Source of the DNA: Catenaria anguillulae PL171
Lineage: Eukaryota > Blastocladiomycota > Blastocladiomycetes > Blastocladiales > Catenariaceae
DNA length: 64,000 nucleotides
NCBI GenBank assembly: GCA_002102555.1
Contig: MCFL01000041.1
Location: 62,001-126,000 of the forward strand
Reading direction: 5' to 3'
Below, in pieces: positions 22,451 to 35,405 of this stretch; position 1 is the stretch's first letter; each line of letters begins with the position of its first letter. Below the pieces are notes generated by a model. It saw only the letters and a list, made by a program, of their open reading frames with translations. It ran no database searches and was not told the DNA's origin. The translations under genes were made by a program, and so were the position numbers.

Positions 22451-25400
22451 ATGACTCCACCCCCGATGAATGGACCTTACCAACAAGGAGTACGTTGACC
22501 TACAGACAACGCCACTCGCTTTTCCACATCTTGTGACTTGCCAGCCACTCCTCCGACTCAATCCCCTTGCGCATTTTCAATCATTTCACTCGCTTGCCAA
22601 ATCGCAAGCACCACCCACTATCTCATTTTCGCTTTGCCATCATCGCCTGGGGCATTCAAGTTTACCTGCATCCACTTGTCTCAGTGCTTTCACACCACTG
22701 CAGTGATCTAGGCCTGCACCGCCTCTGGCTTATGTTGGCCGCGGTATGCTCGAAGCTGGTTGCTGGACAGTGTGTCCTTATGAAGCCGTGGTTTTCTGAC
22801 ACTTGATTGATGCGGTCCACGTTCACACGCGCGAGCAATGGCCCGATTACGACGGGTTGCCTTTTTGGGGATTTGTGGCTTGTCAGCCGGCAAGGGATTG
22901 TTGGTCACTGATCGGCACAACTTTGTGCAATGTGAACGACTTCCTGTTGCTGATCAATACGAACATACTTACCGCCCTTTTGATCAGAGCGTGTTTCTTC
23001 TGTCCTCACCTTGACCTACTGCGTTGCCTTTGCCCAGTCCACTTTCCCACCATTCAAATCAAACGATTTATTCTCGATTATTACCGAGAAGAGTATTTGA
23101 AATTAACCCAAGCGATTTTTGTGTCATTCAGGGGAATTCCGGGAGTCACGCCATCCATCCCCAACCGCATCCGACAGGTCCTGTTCAGCAGCAGCGTGGC
23201 GCTCCCTCCATGTCGCAAACTCAGCCCACAGGTACGAAAAAATGGGTTTCTTGCTTTTGCTCCCTTGCTCGTTTTCATCAACCATTTCCATTCCTGCCGC
23301 CCTTCATTCCATTGCGCACCGTTGTTCTCTCTGGCCTGGCCGTGACATGATATATCAATCGCGTGTCCTGTTGACTGGCTGCGAACATGATTGCTCACCC
23401 CACCACCTTGACCTTGAATGCGCTGTACATACCTTAAACCTAGGTGGGGGTTACCTGCCGCCACCAGCAACAGCAGCAGCGGATCAGCACCAGCATGCAC
23501 AGCCCTATGCCCCGCCGCCGTGGCACCAGCAGCATCATCTGCAGCACCATCATCACCATCTTCAGCAACAGCAGCACGGCCACCCTCCCGGCCCGCTCAC
23601 ACACATGCACCCTGGCCACCCGGGCCATGCTCACCATGCTCACCATGCTCCTCCGCATCCGCACCACCGTCAGCCGCTTTCGCTTCCCGGCCCTGCGCCG
23701 ATCCATGCTCATGGGTACTACGGACAAGGCCCGAACAGCGCCCCACTTCCATCTCCCGGCGCCTTGTCTGCGCCCGGATCGATGGGTCCGCCGGGCCCTA
23801 CGGCTGCCTCCCCATCGTATTACCCACTCCACCCGCCGGGTCGGCATGCTGGCTCCTTGCCGCCGCCTTACTTGCACCCAACCCCGCATCCAGGCTCATC
23901 CTCGTCGTCTAACGCCTCGCTCTCATTGTCGCAACCCATTCCCGCGACGGCATCGCACAATGGCTACCCAACGATTCCGAACCCGCTTCGCTCAGGCCGC
24001 GCATCGTCGATTCCCACGGATGCGCCGTATCGCTCCCCACGATCGACCGGATCAGGCGTGCAAACACCGTTGTCGGCACCTGCCTCGGCGCCTCCCGTGC
24101 GCCCAAGGCTCTTGTCTCCCGGCACGGGAGCGCCAGCTGGCCACGAGTCCTCATCCTTGTCCTCGTCGCAAGCCGCCTCGGCAGATCAGTCCAATACCGC
24201 TGACCCGGTTGCTTCAACGCCGTCGTCGTCGACAAGCACACCCACGACCGAGCAGACCACAAGAGGCATCGAGTCCATGACAGAGGATGCAATGGATGTC
24301 AACGGGCCAGCGTCCACGACTGGACCAAACGCGTCTGCCGACGGTCGCGGCCTTGTCGGGCGTCGTGCGTCCAGCCCCATTCCAGCCCCAGCCGCACCAA
24401 CATCCGCGACTCCCGACTCTCGCAAGCGCTCCACGGCGTCCCGCTCGCCAACGAGGTCCAGTGCTCGGTTACAAGCTGGCAGTCGCGCGCCGTCAAAGGA
24501 TCCAGTGGCTGCTGGGCGCACGCGCCGGTCGATCTCGCACGTCGCAGGCTTGGATGAAGGGGGCGCTTTGGCCGACGAGCAAGGGCAAACGTTATTGGGC
24601 CCGGGTGTGGATGAGCAGCAGGCCGCTTCATCAAGTCGTGTGGCAAAGACACGCGCATCTGGCAGGCGTGCAGCCGCCGTTGCCAATGCGGCATTTGCAG
24701 GCGACTCGCCCGCAACGTCGTCGCTGCCGGACATTTCCGCTCCCGATCAATCGTCCGGCGTTGGCCAAGCCGTTGCCGCTCACTTGGATGCTGTCGAGTC
24801 GGACCCAACTGCTGCCGCCGCATCTTCAATCCCGCACGACATTGCGTCGCCCACGCTTGGAACCACGGGCTACAACCTCGAAGTTGTGTGCCGCCGCGAG
24901 CCCTACATGTACTTTGTTGCGTCAAACTACACCGAAGTCACGTCGCGCAACTTGAAGAAGCGAACGGCTGCCGACATTTCCGCCATTCACGTCGATGACC
25001 GCGCCGGCGCCATCTGGGTGTGCTTTGACATCCAGCGCGTGTACTCCGAGTATGACAATTTGACCATGCCGTGCAAGCAATCTCTGTGCTCGCTGTTTCG
25101 GCGGGCGTTGGATGGGCCAGATGGTCCCGATGCGGGCGCGACTATTCATGGGTGGGCCGCGATTACCGAGGAGGCGAGCGAGGTTGTGCGCAAAACGGGC
25201 GACATGGTGCTGGCGAGGGATTTGAACCGCAAGGTGGTGCCGAGGAAGACTGGGTATGTGATGGTGCTCGAGTCGGCGGCGGCAAGCCCAGTGATTCCAA
25301 GCGGGGCAACGACAAGGAGGAGCAGGATCAATTCCAGGTCACCCAGTCCAGAGATCATCACCTCGTACAAGCGGCGGCGGGTGTCTGGTGAGCGGTCGGT

Positions 25401-25893
25401 GGCGGCAAATGGGAACCAGGATCAACGCCAAGGCAACAGCCACCTACTTTCCAACCATGATTCGGGTCTTTCCAGCGCGTCCACGAGCGCCTATCACCCA
25501 TACTCGCGTTCTTCGCCGCCGCCGCGCTCAATCAATCCGCCGCTGGACCCGACGGCCGCCTTTGTCATGCCTCCCGACACTTCGGTCGATTACACCCAAG
25601 TACTCGCCAACGAGTTTAGCGCCACGCTCAAGCGCGTCTCGGCTGACATTCACCTCAAGTACACTGAGCTGCGCAATATTTGCACGGCACTACATGCCGA
25701 AAACAACGAGCTGCGTGTGGCAAATGGCGGCGCCCCGGATACCGCGATTCAAGAATTAAAGGCCGCGAAAGCGCGGATTGCCAAGCTGGAGCACGAGAAT
25801 GCCACGCTCGAAGCCAAGGTGAGGGAGCAGGCAGCAACAATTGATCGTGTGCGCAAGACGTTGTGGGCTGCTGGGAACAAGCCTGATATTTAA
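22451..25893 (+). CDS. Unrecognised His/Gln-rich protein with C-terminal coiled coil
   Basis: I do not recognise the family. Proposed exons are 22451-22489, 23132-23231 and 23444-25893, giving 862 residues in frame. The first exon encodes MTPPPMNGPYQQG, and the 642-nt first intron is the longest in the window. The N-terminal ~150 residues are rich in His, Gln and Pro, prion-like or transcription-factor-like. A Ser/Thr/Ala/Pro-rich linker follows. At about residues 510-640 lies the only globular-looking block, with EVVCRREPYMYFVASNYTEV and WVCFDIQRVYSEYDNLTMPC. The last ~90 residues form a coiled coil (TELRNICTALHAENNELRV onward). A regulatory role is a guess from composition. Exon 3 is secure; exons 1 and 2 rest on phase agreement. 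Confidence 0.65.
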
Positions 25894-26958
25894 ACCCGTC
25901 GCTTTTTTCCGTTTCTCGAGCTTGCTGTTGTTCGTGCTGTATACACATTCTCTACTCCCTGTTGCTGGTCGAAAGCCAATTCCGTTTGAAATCGCACATG
26001 GAATATCCTATTTTTTTATTCCCATCTTTTGGGCATGTCGAATGCTCGCGTCGCCTCGCACGGACCACTCTTTCAACACGAGCCACCTGGAAGTTGCCCC
26101 ACGTGATGCGTTGCTATGAGCTTCACCCTTCAGAGTCACTTTTAGCCAGCGACGAGACCCTCCTCCCGTTGTTGCTCTCTCAACAATGTGCCATCGATAA
26201 GTCAGGATGCTATGCAACCGTTTCTGGATTCCGATCCGTAACACTTTTTCTTTTCACGAGAAAAAAATCAATGCGCAGCCGTCTGTTACATCAATGGCAG
26301 AGCCGACCCATGCGGCCGCCCTTTTTAGTATGGTCTCCGTCTTGGAGCTGTGCGCTAGGCTGCGAGGGTGAGCGCTCCTGAGAGTTGACCGCTTCTGAGC
26401 TGTTGAAATATCCGGCGTATATGGTCGGAGCGGTCTTAGTTTTGGAGCATGACATTTCTGTTCATGGATGCGGGAATACTGGCCCCCATCTCTTGCTGCA
26501 TTATGTCCACCTGTCTCGCCTTATCTTGTCACAGAATCCCGTTGCGAAGTACATATAAGCCCAAAGAGCTTGAAATGCCCACATGCATACTGAGTTTGGT
26601 GAGACATGACGACATGAGCAGGTTGACGGGCCTTGGCCACGAAACAACTGGGGCAGAGCCGCGTATTGGGATCGGTTGGCCTCGCCCGTCCTGCGTCTCT
26701 TTCTGTGGTGATGGAAATCGTGACATGATGATTTCTGTATGCAGGGCTTGGGCCCGTCAATTGCAAACACAACCCGAACGAAAGAAAAGCGCCAAAACGA
26801 GGAAATGCAACAAACAGTGATGGTGTGGGGATGGGAGCGGGGAGCAACACAGGCTTATGAAAGAAAAGAAAAGAGAAAAAAAAAAAGACAAGAAAGGAGA
26901 AGCGAGCGAAGAGACAAAAGCTAGGAACAAAGAACCACATGACGAGAGGCACGAGTCC
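25894..26958. other. Intergenic between convergent genes
   Basis: About 1.07 kb between two 3' ends. It has a purine-rich A/G stretch around 26860-26920. I see no supported gene. Confidence 0.45.
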
Positions 26959-29739
26959 CTATTTATTGTGCTCGTCGGATGTGCGCAATCGCTTGTACGA
27001 TGTACTGGTCTCGGGCTCGTTGCACGGGTCAAAGTCTGTAGTGTACAAGCAGAGATATGAATGAGCGGTCATTCGCATGCGAACCACGTGCGTCAAAACA
27101 AAAAGCCGCCAACGTACCATCAGTATCCACCATCTCCAGCGACCGCTTCGCGGATCCATTGGTCGCTGCGGCTGCGGGCGCCGTTTCACCTGCAACCAAG
27201 GGGTCACCAATCATGCCCGCCGCCGGATCGGCCGCAGGGCTTGACGGTCTCGATGCAGGGGCTGACCCTGGGGCGGGAACGAGCGGATCTACCGTTGGCG
27301 CAGGCGAAGGCGGAATGGCCGTCGAAGCGGTCGTGTGGGAAGATGAGGAAGGCGCGTGAACGACAAATGATGCGGCGGATGGAGCCGGCGAATTGTCGAC
27401 ATTGAGCGCAACAGACGTCTCAGTGCTTGGCTGTGATTCGTCGACAATATCATCTTCGACCCAGTCAAGCAGCTCCTCGGAGGTCAAGTGTTGGTGGACG
27501 GATGGCTGCAGTTGCTCTGCGTGTGCATCAATCGATGTGGGCTTGGGAGCAGCAAGTTCGTGCGTCTCGGGATTCGGGTCGACAGCGTCCGAATCGGTTG
27601 TCTGTGGCAATTCGGGGCCGAGGCCAACTGACTCAGTCTCAGGCTCCTGCCCTTGACCCGCCGAATCGGCACCATGACACTCGTCACCGAAATCATCTTG
27701 CACCTCGCCGACGTGCGCAGCGTTCTCGTCCGTGACTTGCTCAAGCAGTACAACGACATGACCTTGAGCTCCCTCGAAATCGTCTTGGAAATCGTTCACA
27801 ACGTACTCGTCGTCTTGGTCAATGCTGGTTGCTTGTTCTTGCGGTTGATGTTGTTGCTGAGAATCGGCTGTTGCATCGTGCGCTTGGTTCGTTGATGATT
27901 CCTGGACATCGTCTCCAACGGCAACACGCTCCTCGGAACTCCTCGACCAGCTCTTGGCCGTGGTTAACTCCATCATCAAGCTTGGCCTCGACACCTAGCT
28001 GTCCTTTGGCTGCTCCTCTTCGCCATTCTGGTGCACCTCCGTCGAATCGAACGTGTCGACATGCACAGCCTGAGACTCGGTCACGCCATCGCCGGCATCC
28101 ACGGTTAACGGCGGCGACGGCGAAGAGGAAGACGACAGCGATTCGGCACCAGCTTCCACTCATCCGGATACTGGGCACGGTACAGCAACATGTCCAACTT
28201 TGCCGCGGCCGACAACTCGGCCAACACCTCAATGTGCAACGGATCCGTGGCAGTTGGGTACAAGGCCATGTACAGGGACCAGAAGCTGTCAAATTGGTTA
28301 TCGTACCCGATGGATGTTTCCTAGAAAGGACGACATGATGCAAGAGTGAGTCCGAGCTGCACGAAATGGGAAGAAAAATCAGATTCAAATCCAAGACATA
28401 CCTCACGAATCACAATCCCATCCAAATTCACATACTTGAGCGCCACATCCATGTCCTCGCCCAATTCAAACCGCTCCTTGATTCGCCACATAAAGTCGTT
28501 GATGGTTCCATCGCGAATCGACCCGAGTTCAGACTCATCAGCCGTCGGAAACAAAGGCGGATGTGAGGGGCTGGAGGGTGACGACGACACTGTGGCAGCA
28601 CCTTCTTGCTCAGCAACCGCCAGTGGTGGAAACACGGCATACGTGACGCCTTTGTAGAAGAGTGTGATGTGCGGCATTTCGCCATCGTCATCCTCGTTGA
28701 AGTAGGCGTCTGCGTCGTCGTAGTACTCGTCGGCTTCGACGTGGGCCTCAACGTCAGCGTCGAAGTGGGTCCCGTCGTCGCCGTCGTCGCATTGGTCTTC
28801 GGGATCGCGCGGGTGAGAGTGCGGGCTAGCTTGAGCGGTTGTTGTGAGTTGTGATTCGAATTCGGGGGAGGTGGTGGTGGCGGCGACAATGGTAGAGCCG
28901 GCAAGGCCGGTGAGTGTTGGAGCAGACGGACTTGAAAGGGAGGATGTGAGTGGTTCGGTGAGAGCAGATTCGACCTCACCAGTAACTTGGTCCTGCTCCT
29001 GGACATGTTGATCCTCGACAAAGTCCAGCAAATCCTCATCCGCGGCAGGCCGCAGCGAGTTGCTTGGCAGCACCAACCGTTCCTGCGCTTGGGCACCATT
29101 GGATAAAGCAGCATCTTGCGAAGTAGACAACTCTTGGGCCATGTCTACGGGCGCGGCCGACACTAGCGACTGATGTGCGATTGGCAATGGACTCGACAGC
29201 GATTGCCCAACCGCCGCGGGCATAAACTCTTGCTGATGATGCTGGTGCTGCACAAACTGGGCCCCAAACGCAAGCTGCTGCGGCTGCGGCTGCTCCGCGA
29301 CAGGATATCCCGTAATGTACGCCACCTCACTGGCCACCATCTCCACATCCACATCCGCGTCCCCGCCCATCGACGCTGAGACACTCATCGGCGTCGCCGC
29401 GCCAGGCCCACCAGCGTCATGGTCGTCAATCACCATTTCGGAATCCGACTCTACACCGCCGCCAGTCATTGGATCGTCGTCGGCTCCGATTCGGTCGTCC
29501 GTCATCATGACATCGTCAACAGCGGCGTTGGGCTGGTCAATGAGCATATCCATGTCGACGTTGGCGGGCGTAGCGAGCGGCGCGGGCGTGAGGTAGGCTG
29601 CGTGAAGAGGTTGGGCTACCGCTGTTGGCGAGGGCAGGAATGGTGCAGAGCCACCTGCTTGCCCAGCACCGAGTGGCAGTTGGGGCGGGTTGGAAAGTGT
29701 TGGAGAAGAGAGCGGGGTGGGTTGATTTGCGTTGAACAT
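26959..29739 (-). CDS. DUF2420-like acidic fungal protein, reading frame disrupted
   Basis: Function unknown. The architecture matches my recollection of the fungal family DUF2420: an acidic N-terminus, a conserved domain and a C-terminal KR-rich tail. Exon 1 is 29739-28402. It contains the domain's start, MPHITLFYKGVTYAVFPP, then INDFMWRIKERFELGEDMDV. After an 81-nt intron, exon 2 (from 28320) continues ETSIGYDNQFDSFWSLYMAL and AQYPDE. The frame then breaks at about 28160: the next ~53 codons are protein-like one frame over, and a TAG lies in that frame at 27995-27997. Coding resumes, still acidic, to 27118. The last exon, 27035-26959, gives YKRLRTSDEHNK and a stop. Either one base is missing and a stop was gained, or 28159-27981 is a 179-nt intron (GTGGAA to CAAG), which also restores the frame. 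Start choice is uncertain because the frame is open to 30150. Confidence 0.6.
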
Positions 29740-30423
29740 TGTCAAGGAATGAATGGGGGTGCTTGCGGGGAGGAGATGGCAAAATGAGACTTGGACGGAA
29801 GGCAAGCACACGTTGCACGTTGGAACGCAGGCACGCAGAGAGGCAGGGTTAGTTGTTCCACGGGCACGCGAGTAAGGAAAATGCGGTACCGCTGATGTGA
29901 CTGTTGCTGTGGCAGGCGGACGACAGGTATGGAGAGAGAGCTTGGATTGGTCGGAAAGAGGAGCTGAGTGACCTTGTGTGTGGCCTCTGTCCTTCGGCAC
30001 CAGTGGGGCAAAATGACCAATGGCCGCAATGCTGAGCTTGAGAAGAGAAATGCGCAAAGGTTGTGGCCTTGATTTCTTGCAAATGCATGGAAATGCATGG
30101 ACGAGGTTGTGGAAATATTGAGTGTCGCGGGCTCCACCAAGATTGGCCATAGTGTTGCATTGCTTGGATTGGAGGCAACGTCGTCACCCGACCTCATGTG
30201 ACAGAGCATGCTCCCACGCGTCTCATCGGCCTCTCTTTTTCGTCACATCTCGCCAAGGAATGTTGCCTTTGCTCCTGCCACCCTGGTTGGTTGACACATG
30301 GCCTTTTGGTTCAATGTACACTGGCTTCACACCGATGTAGCAATCCCCAACAAGATCGACAAGGGCATTCTTGCACTTACTTTCACTCGTCGTGCAATGG
30401 CCTCCAACATCCCGCCCCAAAGA
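29740..30423. other. Upstream region of the DUF2420-like gene
   Basis: 684 bp between divergent units. The DUF2420 frame stays open 137 codons upstream of the chosen ATG, but that stretch does not look like a domain. I see nothing else. Confidence 0.35.
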
Positions 30424-32187
30424 TGAGCATGAGCTCGTCCATGCGATCATCCGACCGCTCATCCGCTTACGGCACCAAGGACACCAGGCAAAAGCGCACT
30501 CATAGTCCTCGGCCGTCAACTCCTTCTCGAAACGGACAATTTCAATAAGTGGCGGCTGTAAGTGGTGAGCGTTGAGCTCCGCATTTTCTGTCCAATCGAC
30601 CGTGTCTCGCGTTCTTTGCCCATATCCATTCTGCTCTTCAAAATAGACTCTACCGACGACTCTCACACTCCCCGCCCGTCGTTCCGGCATTCGGATCCGT
30701 GTCCGAAGCAGATTCTGAACCCGACTGGCACCTTCTTGGGACTGCGCTTCCCTCCCGCAAGTACACGCATCGCTCCTGGGCCTATCGGTGGAAATTGTCA
30801 GCAGCGAGTTGGCATCCCAGGGAGACTCGACTTTTGCCCCAGCGCTTTTCATCGGGTACACGTGGAACGGCAAAGTCCAATACCTGCGTATGCGGTTCTA
30901 CAATGGCCAAGAAAACCATCACCTGGAACGGAAGACATGGGTTTTCTCAGGCGACGCCGTATTTGCCTTGGTCAACATCGAGTCGAACTGATTCCAGGTC
31001 CGCCGCCGGTCCCTCGCGGCTACCTCAATCCTCTTCAAAGTGCTCGTTCCCACGCTCGACGAGATTGCCAGCGGCAAGCGGCCGTACTCGTGTATCGCGT
31101 TCGCTCAACGGTTGTTTAGTCCATGCACGGTGGATCTCAGGGCCGCCCGAGTCAACTTGGCAGGTCGCCTCGGTGGCGCACCTTCCTCCGAGCCCGAAAT
31201 GTCGTTGATTCGGCACATGCTCGAGGCGCGCTATGTGCTGGGCGTCGCTGGATTGCCGAGAAACCCCTGGCGGCCGGCATTCCGAGCAAGCCGGGTGTGA
31301 TTGCCAAGGCCGACGGCGGTCGCCGCACCGACTGTTCTCTGCGAATCCGAGCTCGCTGGCGCACTCTCGCTCGAGACCACAGTTGCCGCCCCGCCATCCA
31401 CTCTCCCGCTCAATGCGCAAGACTTTGTGGACCTTGTCTTGTTGCCAGAGTGCCTCACTCGCCTGCTTGTCCTCACTCATTCGGCCACCAAGCACGTCAT
31501 TCAGACCGACGACACACTCAGCTTTACAGATGGTGTCACCATGGAAGAAACGAGTTGACTGCACCAACCGAACTGGCTCCGAGTCGTCATCTTCGCAAGC
31601 ACAAGCTCCCCTGCCTCAACCTCGAGTGCCGGCGCCCATGTTCCGAATATCGCTTGCATGCCATGAAGCGTTTCAAGCTCTGCTTGGATCAGGACAATGA
31701 TCCGCGCACATGGTGCGAGGTTTCCATGGCGACGCTTCAGTCTAGCTTGCCGGTCAAGCAAGAGGTGGAGGTTTTGCCCAAGGTCGAGAAATTGCTGTCA
31801 GATTGCCATTGGATGCAGGCGCTGTTGTTGTACAAGCGGAGCGTCTCCAAAAACGGGAATCATGTGGACAAACCCTCGCGGCCACTCTACGTGAGAGAGT
31901 TCGAGCCGTTGCTGGCTGGCCGAGGTGTACCGCGGCAGAAAGGGGGTGCGAGAGTTTGTAAATACTGGCTCGTGACTTCAGGATCTCTTGGGCTGGACCG
32001 AACTCAAGTATTCCCGACTTGTGCGTCATCAAGACTTCAAGCGCAACTGGATCAGTACGATGATCCACGTGGGGCGCTAAGAGATGGATGTAATGCTCAT
32101 GGGCTGCTCAAGAGGTTGAATTTGGACTGGGTCGTTGGTGCCGATTTCCCTTGCCGTCATGTGGTTTTCTGTAATGATCAGCGATGA
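30424..32187 (+). pseudogene. Unrecognised + strand coding locus with broken frames
   Basis: Protein-like stretches follow one another on the + strand but in changing frames, so I give no single model. In order: a Ser/Arg-rich start at 30424 (MSMSSSMRSSDRSS); after a plausible acceptor at about 30651, NPTGTFLGLRFPP; FIGYTWNGKVQYLRMRFYNG up to a TGA near 30990; then LFKVLVPTLDEIASGK and EMSLIRHMLEARYVLG; IAEKPLAAGIPSKPG one frame over; LNAQDFVDLVLLPECLTRLL up to 31555; and FKLCLDQDNDPRTWCEV with VEKLLSDCHWMQALLLYKRS near the end. I recognise no family. Frame changes go both ways, so missing bases alone do not explain them. It could be a decayed gene, an intron-rich gene I have not resolved, or an error-rich stretch. 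Confidence 0.4.
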
Positions 32188-32290
32188 AACGTTTTGCAAA
32201 TACCAAGTACAGATCGCAAGCAAACAACATTGGGAGACGCATATGAAGGGATAAAGACAAAAGTAAACACTCACTCGACCACCAACGCAT

Positions 32291-35200
32291 TTACATGACA
32301 AACAAGAACTTGAGGTCGTCCTCACTCAACCGCGCCAATGCGCTGGAATCCTTGCCAACGGTCGACTCAAACAAGGCCCGTTTCTTGTCCTGCAGCTGAA
32401 TGATGCGCTCTTCAATACTGTCCTCAATGATGATGTGAGTGATGCGAATAGGCCGGTACTGGCCGAGACGGTGGATGCGATCCTAACCACCGCGAAGCAA
32501 TGTCAACAAGCACAATCAGTACAACAAGAAAAACTGGTGGCAAGATCAATGAAGCAGAGACGTACAATGGCTTGGTCCTGCACTGCGCTGTTCCACCACG
32601 GATCCATCAAAAACACCTGGCTCGCCTCGGTCAAATTGAGCGCAATACCACCGCTTTAAGCGAAACCAAAAACACTGTGACGTGCGGGTTGGTCATGAAT
32701 GTCTTGACGGCGGCATCTCGCTGGTCAATACTCATACGGCCATCCAAGCGAACCAACGAAAACCCGGCCCGGCGCAGCCGCCATGCAATGAGCTCCAAAA
32801 ACTGGGTAAACTGCGAAAACACAATCGACTTGATGGTGTGATCCTGGCGCTGCAACCGCGTCAACTCCTCGACCAAGGCCTCAATCTTGGTCGAGCTACG
32901 CCAATGATCCATGTCGAGCTTGCTCACAATCGACCCTTGCGTGGCCTTTGCCTGCGTGGCTGCCATGGTCACCTCGACCGCGTCCGCGTCCAAATCCACA
33001 ACAAGTTTGGTAAAGCACACGGGGCACTTGACATCGGTGCCGTATCCGTACCCTTCAATGTACTGGCGCACGTCCTCGCGGCAGAACGAGTGCTTGCATT
33101 TCGCCATGACGGCATCTTCGGCGGCTTCGTGGCAGATGCCGCACACAACGCTCATGCTTGATGTGCCTGCCGCAGTCGCAAACTTGGACGTGACCATGCA
33201 TGGGTGGTTGGCCGCTTGACGCATACGAGTGATGAGCTCAAAGATGTTGGCGTAATGATTCTAACATTAACAGAACGGCAAAATGGGCGTTAGCAATCAC
33301 TCGGATTGGAGGCGACAGCCTACACGCTGCGATGAAAATGACACAAACCAACACAGTTCCCTCGGCAACATAAGTGGCAAATGTGCGCTTTGAATCCGAA
33401 TACAGCGACGAATAGAAGTCGCGCTCGTCTTGCGAAAAGTAATCCCGCCGGACAACCACGTGGCGAGGCGGCAAGCCCAAATCGTCGGCCTTTTCCAGCT
33501 TTGTACGCCGCAACATGATGAGATCGAGCAGCTTGCCGAGCTTTTGAAACGCCTCGAGCCCGGGGCCAACGGGGCCATGTTCCTGGATTGGTTTGAGAAT
33601 CTCGTAGTTCCAGAAGCAAAAATGTTGTTGCGGGATGTGCCCACAGTCATCGCAGTGCCGGCCGTCCTTGAACTTCCAGCTGAGCGATTTGCAGGGGCAT
33701 TCGCGGCAAAAGTAGTGCGAGAAGTTGTCAATCTGAAAAGATAGAAAGTAAACGGGTAGAAACGATGAGTACTCGGCCAGATGTGAGGACATCAGTCGGT
33801 GATGCGAATGTACCTGCATGTAGCGAATCAGCGAGTACATCTCACCGACCCGGTTCTGAACGGGTGTACCCGACAAGGCACACTTGAGCTTGGAGCTCAA
33901 GGCAAACACGGCACGTGCAGTATTGGTCGATCGGTCCTTGATGCTGTGCGCCTCGTCCAAGATGATGCGCTCCCACTCAATCTGATGCAACGCCGACGGC
34001 TCCTTGACTGTCCCGGCCTTGCGCTTGAACCCGTACGTCTGCTTGCGAAACGCCGACTCAATCACGGCATACGACGTGATGACAATGTCGTACTTGAGCA
34101 GCTCGTTCTCGTCGTTGGATCGCTTCTGCCCGTGGAACAAGAGAACAGAAAACTTGCCCGCGGGCGCAATGTGCGCATCCATTTCTTGGGTCCATTGCTT
34201 GATGGCTACCGTCGGGGCAACAATCAGCGTGGGCGTGCGGCGATGCGAGAGCATGAGCGCAATCATGCTAATGGTTTTGCCCATGCCCATTTCGTCGGCG
34301 AGCAAGATACCGAGCTCTTCTTGCTCTTGGCGCACGAGCCAGGCAAGGCCTTCGAGTTGATATGGGAGAAGCTTGAGTTTGAGATGCTCGGGCGATGGGA
34401 CGGGTGGAGGCGGGCCACGTTGCGGGATACGGTCCCAGATACCTTCCAGCTCGGGGTGCGACCGCAGCACTTTTTGTTGCAAGTTGTACGCCTAGTACAC
34501 GGGTCCGTCAGCGTCAGCCTTGCGATTTGAGCTGTACTCTGCGTGGTGAATAGACATACCCTCTTCTCTTGCTTGCTCATGCCCTTTGTCGCCGGATCTT
34601 CCTTTGCAGGCGGCCGATACGTCCGCTTGCGCTCCTGCCCACGGGCAGTGCTGCTCGCCCTCGAACTCGCAGGCACCACCAGCTCGTCTTCGTCGTCGTC
34701 CGACAGGTCGTCAATCGAAATCGCAGGTGTCGAGACGCCGCTGGATGCGACACTGCTGCCAGCCTTGCCCAACGTTTTGGTATACGACAGCACGGATCCG
34801 ACGTCATCTTCGTCATCGCTAGCCAATTCGTCGCTGTCGTCGTCCACAATAAAGTCCGAACCTGACGACAGCGAGGGAGACGCCGCTCGCGACGTGCGTG
34901 CACGCTTGACAGACCGGCCGCGCTTGTCGACTTTGGTCGGCACAACGGCTTCGTCTTCGTCTTGGCTGTCGTTGACAATGTCGACTTGCATCGAGGATGC
35001 CGAGCTTGCACGACTCGCAGGCTGGCTGCCGTTGCTTTTCAAGGTTGGCACTTCGACTGTGACCTTGTTTCTGCCATTGCGGGAGGTTGGGATTTGGCCA
35101 GAGGTATCCTGAGGCGGGCCCCTTGCCTTGGCTTTGCCCTTCCAACCAGGAGCCGCACTGGGAAGCGGCTGGGCCATCTTGGCGCGACGGGCACCGCCAC

Positions 35201-35405
35201 GTCGGGATGGTGGAGCATCTTGCTCTTCACTGTCGTCGCCAAAATCGGCCGCCGAGGCTGGCTCGGATCCATCGGAGTCAATGTCAATCATGTCCACATC
35301 CGAGCCTGAGCCGGACCATGAGGAATCAGACGTCGAGTCGACGGGAGCGAGCCGCGATGCAGCGGCCTTGGATGCGGATCGGGCACTGCGGCGGAGCAAA
35401 GACAT
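32291..35405 (-). CDS. RAD16: RAD16-like SNF2 ATPase with RING finger
   Basis: Yeast Rad16 works with Rad7 in global-genome nucleotide excision repair as a DNA translocase and ubiquitin ligase. Exons: 35405-34560, 34491-33814, 33732-33349, 33260-32566 and 32482-32291, about 931 residues. The N-terminal ~280 residues are acidic and disordered. Helicase motifs are DEMGMGKT (Walker A), [10 protein letters not shown] (motif II), [46 protein letters not shown] and [12 protein letters not shown]. The Rad16 zinc module [13 protein letters not shown]...HCDDCGH and a RING finger ([20 protein letters not shown]...CPVCF) are inserted between the helicase lobes, the typical layout. One base appears to be missing near 32655, before the conserved [20 protein letters not shown] block. 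Every splice phase agrees once it is added. Confidence 0.92.

Noticed and set aside
30223..30873. 216-codon - strand ORF
   Set aside because: Its stretches with aromatic and Cys residues are antisense to protein-like + strand segments; no start context or domain supports it.
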